From contig DATMXU010000173.1 of the NCBI GenBank assembly GCA_035562355.1, forward strand, positions 1 to 7,925: DNA of 7,925 nt. The letters run 5' to 3'. The DNA is from Pseudoflavonifractor sp035562355 (GTDB lineage Bacteria > Bacillota > Clostridia > Oscillospirales > Oscillospiraceae). The translations under genes and the position numbers were made by a program. Of this stretch, positions 1 through 5,607 are shown in pieces. The notes under the pieces were generated by a model, which searched no databases, was not told the origin of the DNA, and worked only from the letters and a program-made list of their open reading frames with translations. Each line of letters starts with the position of its first letter. Position 1 is the first letter of the stretch.

Positions 1-4
1 CATA

Positions 5-43
5 AAGGGCCGGGGTACCGCTTATCGCGGTACCCCGGCCCTT
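5..43 (-). terminator. Intrinsic terminator hairpin at the operon end
   Basis: A perfect 17-bp inverted repeat (5-21 with 27-43) encloses a 5-nt loop. The stem is mostly G/C and contains GGCCGGGG and its complement. On the minus strand it starts 9 nt after the TAA stop of the last gene and is followed by TTTATG, where the window ends, so the full length of the U-tract cannot be judged. On the plus strand the stem is followed by a T-rich stretch (44-59), so it may also stop transcription arriving from the left. The position directly after the last gene supports a terminator closing the hydrogenase operon. Confidence 0.88.
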
Positions 44-52
44 CTTTCGCTT

Positions 53-307
53 TTATTTTCCCACCAAGGGGAGGATGGTGTCACGGAAGAAGGCGCGGGC
101 CTCCTCGGGACGGACCGAGTGGACTGCGTCGTCCACCATGACTCCCACGCCCCGGTTCTGGCACTGTTTCATGCAGAAGGAGCCCTTGAGCTGCAGCACA
201 TCGTCCCCCAGCGCGTACTCCTCGATCATCTGCTGGAACGTCTGAACCACATTATAGGAGCCCTTGAGATGACAGGAACTGCCGATGCAGACGCTCAGCG
301 TCACCAT
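53..307 (-). CDS. Small stand-alone [2Fe-2S] thioredoxin-fold ferredoxin protein
   Basis: This 84-residue protein has the four-cysteine pattern of thioredoxin-like [2Fe-2S] ferredoxins and the NuoE family: C7-x4-C12 near the N terminus and C45-x3-C49 in the middle. It is about half the length of NuoE and lacks the NuoE N-terminal helical region, so it is essentially the cluster-binding domain alone. The ATG directly abuts the hydA stop codon (TAA then ATG, no spacer), and its GGAGG (316-320) lies inside the end of hydA with 8 nt to the start, so translation is probably coupled. It has no signal peptide or membrane segment and should be cytoplasmic. The likely role is an accessory electron-transfer subunit of the hydrogenase, comparable with the fourth small subunit (HydD) of some thermophilic clostridial NADH-dependent hydrogenases or with a detached HydA C-terminal domain. 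The fold and cluster are well supported; the exact partner is inferred. Confidence 0.85.
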   Translation of the reverse strand: MVTLSVCIGSSCHLKGSYNVVQTFQQMIEEYALGDDVLQLKGSFCMKQCQNRGVGVMVDDAVHSVRPEEARAFFRDTILPLVGK

Positions 308-1999
308 TTACCTCTCCTCCTTCCCATATTCCACGTGCAGCAGCTCATGGACGCGGCCCTTGAGGAGGCCGTTATAGAGGTCCATCATCAGGGGGTTCTC
401 CTCGCTGCGCTTGATGCGGGAGAGCTGGTCGGCGGCGTAGAGTCCCTTGCCGCGGCTCTTCTGCTCATCGGCGTGGGCAAAGGGCTGGCCGCCGCCGCTG
501 ATACAGCCGTTGGGGCAGGCCATGACCTCCACGAAATCGTAGTGCTCCCCGGCCTTGATGCGGTCGATCAGGCTGCTGACGTTGCCCAGGCCGCTGACCA
601 CGGCAATCTTCAGCTCGGCGCCGCCATAGGGCACGGTGCACTCCTTGACCCCTTCCAGACCGCGGACGCCCTGGAAGGCCAGCGTCTTGAGGGCGGTGTT
701 CGACTTGTCGGAGGTGAGGCGGCGCAGGACGGCCTCGGTCACGCCACCGGTGACGCCGAAGATGACGCCCGCGCCCGTCTTGTAGGCAAAGGGCATATCC
801 ACCGCCTCGGGCTCCAGCTCGTTGAAGACCACGCCGGACTCCTTTACCATGCGGATGAGCTCCTGGGTGGTGACGACGTAGTCCACCATCGGCACGCCGT
901 CTGCCTTGAACTCCTCCCGCGCCGCCTCGAACTTCTTGGCGGTACAGGGCATGATGGCCACGTGGACCTGGCGGCGGGAGGAGTTTTCCCCGTCGGTCTT
1001 GATGACCGAGGCGAACATCTCCATGGGGGAGCGGCAGGTGGACACGTGGGGCAGGAGCTCGGGGTAGTTCTTCTCGCAGAACTGCACCCACGCGGGGCAG
1101 CAGGAGGTGAAGAGGGGGACGTCCTGGGGGCCGTTCTCCAGGCGCTTGAGGAATTCGTTGGTCTCCTCCAACACGGTGAGATCGGCGCCGGTGGCGGTGT
1201 CATAGATCTCATCAAAGCCCATATGGCGCAGGGCTGCGGTGATCTTGCCGATGGCGTTCTCCCCATCCCCCATGCCCAGCTCCTTGCCCATGGCCACCCG
1301 GACGGCGGGGGCGATCTGGGCGGTGACCTTGACACCCGGGTCGTCCAGAGCGGCCCAGACGGAGGCGGTGTCGCTTTTTACCACGATGGCCCCGGTGGGG
1401 CAGGCGGCGGCGCACTGGCCACAGCCCACGCAGGGGGACTCGGCGATGGGCACCTCGAAGGCGGTGGAGATGGTCATCTTGGCCCCCCGGTGGGCAAAGT
1501 CGATGGCCCCCACGTTCTGCACCTCATTGCACATGCGCACGCAGTCTCCGCAGAGGATGCACTTGTTCTGGTCCCGGACGATGGAGACCGAGGACTCGTC
1601 CAGCTTGGGCTCCGCCGCCGTGTTGGGATAGCGCACCCGGTCGATACCGAAACGCATGGCTAAATCCTGCAGCTTACAGGAGCCGTTGTTGCCGCAGGTG
1701 GTGCAGTCCCGGCAGTGGTTGGCTAGGAGGAGCTCCAAAATCATCTTGCGGTACTTGCGCAGCCGCTCGGTGTTGGTGCGGATGACCATGCCGTCCCTGG
1801 GCGGGGTGGAGCAGGCGGCCTCCAGGTTCCCCCGCGCATCCTCCACCATGCACATGCGGCAGGCTCCGTAGATGGACAGCTCCGTGTGGTAGCAGAAGGT
1901 GGGGAGCTTGACGCCCACCTTGCGCACCAGCTCCAGCAGGTTCTTTTCTCCCTCGATCTCGACGGGGGTGCCGTCAACAGTCACATATCCTTTACTCAT
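308..1999 (-). CDS. hydA: Catalytic [FeFe]-hydrogenase subunit HydA (HndD-like)
   Basis: This 563-residue protein is the H2-evolving or H2-oxidising subunit. Domains in order: a plant-type [2Fe-2S] domain (C36, C47, C50, C63); a His-ligated [4Fe-4S] site of NuoG type (H95, C99, C102, C108); two ferredoxin-type [4Fe-4S] sites (C147/150/153/157 and C190/193/196/200); then the H-cluster domain. All three H-cluster signatures are present: TSCCPAW (298-304), MPCTAKK (350-356) and a motif at 491-506 holding C495 and C499 and ending GGGQP. The proton-relay cysteine (C300) and the glutamates matching the known pathway (E279, E282) are present. A short small-subunit-like region (about 510-563) ends the protein; there is no extra C-terminal [2Fe-2S] domain. 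The open frame extends further upstream, but ATG 1999 is chosen because AAGGAGG (2010-2016) lies 10 nt before it and the family N terminus starts here; it follows the hydB stop by 2 nt. One oddity is PNG where PGG is usual in the third motif. Confidence 0.96.
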   Translation of the reverse strand: MSKGYVTVDGTPVEIEGEKNLLELVRKVGVKLPTFCYHTELSIYGACRMCMVEDARGNLEAACSTPPRDGMVIRTNTERLRKYRKMILELLLANHCRDCTTCGNNGSCKLQDLAMRFGIDRVRYPNTAAEPKLDESSVSIVRDQNKCILCGDCVRMCNEVQNVGAIDFAHRGAKMTISTAFEVPIAESPCVGCGQCAAACPTGAIVVKSDTASVWAALDDPGVKVTAQIAPAVRVAMGKELGMGDGENAIGKITAALRHMGFDEIYDTATGADLTVLEETNEFLKRLENGPQDVPLFTSCCPAWVQFCEKNYPELLPHVSTCRSPMEMFASVIKTDGENSSRRQVHVAIMPCTAKKFEAAREEFKADGVPMVDYVVTTQELIRMVKESGVVFNELEPEAVDMPFAYKTGAGVIFGVTGGVTEAVLRRLTSDKSNTALKTLAFQGVRGLEGVKECTVPYGGAELKIAVVSGLGNVSSLIDRIKAGEHYDFVEVMACPNGCISGGGQPFAHADEQKSRGKGLYAADQLSRIKRSEENPLMMDLYNGLLKGRVHELLHVEYGKEER

Positions 2000-2001
2000 C
2001 T

Positions 2002-3882
2002 CTACCAGACCTCCTTGACGGCATGGAAGGCGCAGTTGTCCACGCACGCGCCGCACTTGATGCAGTTCTCCTGCACGATGACGTAGGGGTTCTTGATCTC
2101 GCCCCGGATGGCGTTGACAGGGCAGTTGCGGGCGCACTTGGAGCAGCCCTTGCACTCACTGGGCTCAATATAATAGCGCTTGAGCTTCTGGCACTGGCCG
2201 GCGGGGCAGCGTTTCTCGTTGATATGAGCCTCGTACTCGTCCCGGAAGTAGCGGATGGTGCCCAGGACGGGATAGGCCGCCGTCTTGCCCAGGCCACACA
2301 GGGCGGTATTGGAAATCATGTCGGCCAGCTCCAGCAGAAGCTCGATGTCCCCCGCCCGGCCCTTGCCGTCCACGATGCGCTCCATGATCTCCAGCATGCG
2401 CTTGGTGCCCTCCCGGCAGGGGACGCACTTGCCGCAGGACTCATTCTGGGTGAAGTTCATAAAGAACCGGGCCACCTCTACCATGCAGGTGTCCTCGTCC
2501 ATGACCACCAGGCCGCCCGAGCCGATCATACCGCCCACCTTCTTGAGAGAGTCGAAGTCCAGGGGCAGGTCCAGGTTGGTCTCAATGAGGCAGCCGCCCG
2601 AGGGGCCGCCGATCTGGACGGCCTTGAATTTCTTCCCGTCCCGGATGCCGCCGCCGATGTCGAAGATGATCTCCCGCAGGGTGGTACCCATGGGCACCTC
2701 GATGAGGCCGGTGTTGACGATGTTGCCCGTGAGGGCGAAGGCCTTGGTGCCGGGAGAACCGGCGGTGCCGTAGCCCTTGAACCAGTCGGCCCCCTCCGTG
2801 ATGATGCTGGGCACGTTGGCAAAGGTCTCCACGTTGTTCAGGACGGTGGGCTTATCGAAGAGGCCGTGTTCCACCGTGCGGGGGGGCTTAACTCGAGGCA
2901 TGCCCCGCTTGCCCTCGATGGAGGCGGTAAGGGCGCTTCCCTCGCCGCAGACGAAGGCGCCGGCGCCCCGGTTGATGTGCATATGGAAGGAGAAGTCGGT
3001 GCCCAGGATGTGGTCGCCCAGCAGGCCCCACGCCCCGGCCTGGGCGATGGCGCCGCGCAGCCGCTCCACCGCCATGGGGTATTCGGCCCGGACATAGATG
3101 TAGCCCTCCTGGGCCCCGCAGGCGAGGCCCGCAATGATCATGCCCTCCAGCAGACGGTGGGGATCCCCCTCCATGATAGAGCGGTCCATGAAGGCGCCGG
3201 GGTCGCCCTCGTCGCCGTTGCAGACGATGTACTTCTGCTCGGTCTTCTGGTTTCTCACCTGGCTCCACTTTTTCCCCGTGGGAAAACCGCCGCCGCCCCG
3301 TCCCCGGAGGGCGGAGTCGCTGACCTCCCTGACGATCGCGTCGCCATCCATCTCAAAGAGGGCCTTCTCCAGGGCGCTGTACCCGCCGATGGCCAGATAC
3401 TCCTTGATGCTGGTGGCGTCGATATGCCCGCAGTGCTCCAACACCAGGCGGGTCTGCTTGTGGTAGAAGGGGATGTCGGACTGTTTTTCATACGCCTTGC
3501 CGTTCTGATGGTAGGCGAGGCGCTCCACCAGGCCGCCCTTGACGATGGTCTCCTCCACGATCTCCTCGCAGTCGGAGAGCTTTACCTTGGTATAGAGGTA
3601 GCCCTGGGGCTCGATGCGCACCAGGGGGCCCATCTCGCAGAACCCGTGGCAGCCGCTCTTCTTCATGCCCACCACGTCGCCGTGGGGCTCCTCCTCCAGC
3701 TCGACCGTGCAGGGGAGGCCCCGCTCCTCCATCAGCTCCTTGAGGCGCGCGTAAATCTCCAGCGAGCCGCTGGAGATGCACCCGGTGCCGGCGCAGACCA
3801 GGATTTTTTTGTTCTCGGCCTCCAGGCTGTTGGCGTACCGGGCGCGGACGATCTGGAGCTCCTCCCTTGATTTCAGCAGCAT
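2002..3882 (-). CDS. hydB: NAD(P)H/FMN subunit HydB of the hydrogenase (NuoF/HndC-like)
   Basis: This 626-residue protein exchanges electrons between NAD(P)H and the hydrogenase through FMN. Domains in order: an N-terminal thioredoxin-like [2Fe-2S] domain (C30, C35, C78, C82); the NuoF core with the glycine-rich nucleotide/FMN region RGRGGGGFPTGKKW (193-206) and NGDEGDPGAFMDR (222-234); a [4Fe-4S] site with C483, C486, C489 and C529; a linker with H553, C559 and C564, possibly a metal site; and a C-terminal 2x[4Fe-4S] ferredoxin domain (C577/580/583/587 and C607/610/613/617). Plain complex I NuoF lacks the N- and C-terminal Fe-S domains, so this is the hydrogenase form. The start at ATG 3882 is preferred over the longer open frame because GGAGG (3890-3894) lies 7 nt upstream and the longer frame would run through most of hydC. 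It overlaps the hydC stop by 10 nt, indicating coupled translation. Whether it prefers NADH or NADPH cannot be read with confidence. Confidence 0.95.
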   Translation of the reverse strand: MLLKSREELQIVRARYANSLEAENKKILVCAGTGCISSGSLEIYARLKELMEERGLPCTVELEEEPHGDVVGMKKSGCHGFCEMGPLVRIEPQGYLYTKVKLSDCEEIVEETIVKGGLVERLAYHQNGKAYEKQSDIPFYHKQTRLVLEHCGHIDATSIKEYLAIGGYSALEKALFEMDGDAIVREVSDSALRGRGGGGFPTGKKWSQVRNQKTEQKYIVCNGDEGDPGAFMDRSIMEGDPHRLLEGMIIAGLACGAQEGYIYVRAEYPMAVERLRGAIAQAGAWGLLGDHILGTDFSFHMHINRGAGAFVCGEGSALTASIEGKRGMPRVKPPRTVEHGLFDKPTVLNNVETFANVPSIITEGADWFKGYGTAGSPGTKAFALTGNIVNTGLIEVPMGTTLREIIFDIGGGIRDGKKFKAVQIGGPSGGCLIETNLDLPLDFDSLKKVGGMIGSGGLVVMDEDTCMVEVARFFMNFTQNESCGKCVPCREGTKRMLEIMERIVDGKGRAGDIELLLELADMISNTALCGLGKTAAYPVLGTIRYFRDEYEAHINEKRCPAGQCQKLKRYYIEPSECKGCSKCARNCPVNAIRGEIKNPYVIVQENCIKCGACVDNCAFHAVKEVW

Positions 3883-4358
3883 TTCAGTTCCTCCCTCAAC
3901 TCGGCCACCAGCGCGGCGGCGGAATCCGGCGTCATGGCCGGGTGGACCTTGTCGTTCACGGTAATGACGGGGGCCAGACCGCAGGCGCCTAGGCAGGAGA
4001 CTGTTTCCAGAGTAAAGCTCAGGTCGTCGGTGGTGTGCTTTTTCTCTGTAAGGCCCAGCTCCTTGCGCAGCCGCTCCAGGATGGGCACCGACTTGCGCAC
4101 GTGGCAGGCCGTGCCGTCGCAAACCTTGATGACGTACTTCCCCTTGGGCTCCAGGGCAAAGTTCTCATAGAAGGTAGCCACGCTGTAGATCCGCACCTCG
4201 GGTACGCCCAGCTTTTCCGCGAGATAAGAGAACACTGGACGGGGCAGATAGCGGTAATGCTCCTGGATGCGCTGGAAAATGGCGATGATGGCGCTGGGGT
4301 CCTGCCCCAGCTCGGCTAAAATGCCGTCTACTTCCGTGAAGTCAAAGGCTTCGCTCAT
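3873..4358 (-). CDS. hydC: NuoE-like [2Fe-2S] subunit HydC of the hydrogenase (HndA-like)
   Basis: At 161 residues this has normal NuoE length. An N-terminal helical region (about 1-70), with the family-typical segment YSVATFYENF at 58-67, precedes a thioredoxin-fold domain with the [2Fe-2S] ligands C80-x4-C85 (CDGTAC) and C122-x3-C126 (CLGAC). In complex I and bifurcating hydrogenases this subunit packs on NuoF/HydB near the FMN. It is cytoplasmic, with no signal or membrane segment. GGAGGA (4365-4370) lies 6 nt before the ATG. It is the first gene of the catalytic trio, and its last codons overlap the hydB start by 10 nt, so the final two cysteines (C160, C161) are encoded inside the overlap and are probably not functional ligands. 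The gene is separated from the upstream sensory genes by 73 nt. Confidence 0.95.
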   Translation of the reverse strand: MSEAFDFTEVDGILAELGQDPSAIIAIFQRIQEHYRYLPRPVFSYLAEKLGVPEVRIYSVATFYENFALEPKGKYVIKVCDGTACHVRKSVPILERLRKELGLTEKKHTTDDLSFTLETVSCLGACGLAPVITVNDKVHPAMTPDSAAALVAELREELKCC

Positions 4359-4386
4359 GCCGGTTCCTCCTAAAAATGTTTTCTAT

Positions 4387-4412
4387 CTTTCATGCCCCGC
4401 AGGGGCTGAAAA
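4387..4412 (-). other. Imperfect hairpin in the gap between the sensory and catalytic genes
   Basis: The 73-nt gap 4359-4431 is the longest non-coding stretch between genes here. As RNA from the minus strand it can form a 5-bp GCCCC/GGGGC stem with a 3-nt loop (4394-4406). This extends by six more pairs (4407-4412 with 4387-4392, including one G-U pair) after a single bulged A. It is not followed directly by a U-run on the minus strand: the nearest T-run, ATTTTT, is about 10 nt on and runs into the hydC ribosome-binding site. A strong intrinsic terminator is therefore unlikely. It may be a processing or stability element or a weak attenuator. I see no convincing promoter or Rex-type palindrome in the gap. 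Confidence 0.4.
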
Positions 4413-4431
4413 GCAAATAAAACAGAGCTGC

Positions 4432-5607
4432 TCAGAAGTACAGGATCTCGACCCGCTTGCCCATCTTCCGCAGGCAGTCGGTCACCTCGTCCACCAGGCG
4501 CATTTTGATGTTGAAACTGATGGGGAGGTTGGGGTTCTGGTGGGCGGGGTTGGCCGCCCGGCCCACGAAAAAACAGATGTCGGTGGCGTTTTCAAAGAGG
4601 GCGCGGGCCACCTGGGACGCGCCGTCCTTCTTGTAGCTCCAGTCGGTGTAGCTGCTGTTGTCGCCCAGGTAGTCCTTGGCATACTCCAGCACCCGGCTGA
4701 AGGTGACGACTCCCTCGGTCACCAGGTCCACCCCCTCGATTTTCGCGGTGGGGGGGATGGCCGGGTCCACGTAGAGGGGCAGGCCGCACTCCAGGGGCTT
4801 GCCCAGATACTCGGCCGCCAGTGTGGAGGTGGTGCCGCCGCAGATGATATGGGCGCCCGGCCGGGCAAAGAAGAGGCCCATCATCCGCTCTATATCCCCG
4901 GGGGAGGAGGGCGGGCCGATCATCAAGCTCAGAGGCCGGCGGCGGCGGATGCGGATGGCGGCGGCTGTGGTGTCGTCCCCCGGGCGGCCGCTATAGAGCT
5001 TGTTGCACTGGCCCGTCAGCATGGCGCACACGGTCTTGGCGGTGTTGCCGCCGTTATACATCAGCTCCAGAAAGCGGATGATATCGGCCCGGTCCCAGCC
5101 GAAGTTGAGTTTCTGCCCCACTCCCGCATGGATAGCCCCGTCGCTCATGGCGACGAAGGTATCGTCCTCCTGAAGGTCGATGCGGGTCTTGTAGATCTCC
5201 TTGCCGTCGATGGTCTCCCGCTCCATGGGGTAGTCGAAGTGCTTTCCGCGGCGCAGCAAGATCACGTGGGGGTTGTCGTACTGGATGATCTCTGCCTCGC
5301 GGTTTCCCTCAATGCGGATGATGGTGAAGGTGGAGTAGGCCACGCCCCGGACCTGACAGACGGGCAGAGTGGCCGCGATGGTGGCCACGCAGTCCTCCAG
5401 GCTCATGTGATTTGCTATCATGGTGGAGATGATCTTGGAGGTGAGGGTGGAGAGGATGTTGGCCTTCACCCCGCTGCCCAGCCCGTCGGCCAGAACGAGC
5501 ACCGTGTCGTCCTCCTCCTGCCCCACCAGCTCCACGTGATCGCCGCAGAGCTGCTCGCCCCATTTGTTCAGGCTGATATAACCGATGTCAGTGCACAGTT
5601 CACTCAT
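4432..5607 (-). CDS. SpoIIE/PP2C-type serine phosphatase with unassigned C-terminal domain
   Basis: This 391-residue protein has an N-terminal SpoIIE-like PPM phosphatase domain (about 1-220). The metal-binding aspartates are recognisable: D41 in LADGLGSG (39-46), D156 in MSDGA (154-158), and D211/D212 in PGDDTT (209-214). These suggest an active Mn/Mg-dependent protein phosphatase acting on phospho-Ser/Thr. A basic stretch (RIRRRR, 219-224) leads into a second region (about 225-391), apparently alpha/beta, with a glycine/threonine-rich segment GGTTST (257-262). I do not recognise this region as a named domain. There are no transmembrane helices, unlike sporulation SpoIIE, so it should be soluble. 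Its ATG overlaps the HydS stop (ATGAGTGA, 8 nt) with GGAGAG 8 nt upstream, so the two are translationally coupled. The context suggests it is the output partner of the HydS sensor. Its substrate is unknown, and no kinase or anti-sigma gene lies nearby. Confidence 0.85.
   Translation of the reverse strand: MSELCTDIGYISLNKWGEQLCGDHVELVGQEEDDTVLVLADGLGSGVKANILSTLTSKIISTMIANHMSLEDCVATIAATLPVCQVRGVAYSTFTIIRIEGNREAEIIQYDNPHVILLRRGKHFDYPMERETIDGKEIYKTRIDLQEDDTFVAMSDGAIHAGVGQKLNFGWDRADIIRFLELMYNGGNTAKTVCAMLTGQCNKLYSGRPGDDTTAAAIRIRRRRPLSLMIGPPSSPGDIERMMGLFFARPGAHIICGGTTSTLAAEYLGKPLECGLPLYVDPAIPPTAKIEGVDLVTEGVVTFSRVLEYAKDYLGDNSSYTDWSYKKDGASQVARALFENATDICFFVGRAANPAHQNPNLPISFNIKMRLVDEVTDCLRKMGKRVEILYF

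Noticed and set aside
119..1663. Open frame of 514 codons on the plus strand opposite hydA
   Set aside because: It lies antisense to a gene with clear catalytic motifs. Its composition (very rich in His, Gly, Ala, Leu, Val) is typical of a shadow frame in GC-rich DNA, and no known motif is visible.
308..2155. Upstream extension of hydA to give 615 residues
   Set aside because: The extra residues come from the ferredoxin-domain coding part of hydB read in another frame. AAGGAGG at 2010-2016 supports ATG 1999.
2023..3870. Open frame of 615 codons on the plus strand opposite hydB
   Set aside because: Antisense shadow of hydB with the same low-complexity His/Gly/Ala/Leu-rich composition and no recognisable domain.
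2002..4122. Upstream extension of hydB to give 706 residues
   Set aside because: The extra residues are an out-of-frame reading of hydC. A good ribosome-binding site and the family N terminus support ATG 3882.
4387..4412. Intrinsic terminator after the phosphatase gene
   Set aside because: The stem is bulged and no U-run follows it directly on the minus strand, so efficient termination is unlikely.
4359..4431. Internal promoter or Rex operator between the phosphatase gene and hydC
   Set aside because: No convincing -35/-10 pair with proper spacing and no TTGTTAA-type palindrome could be read in the gap. It is left as an open possibility in the findings only.
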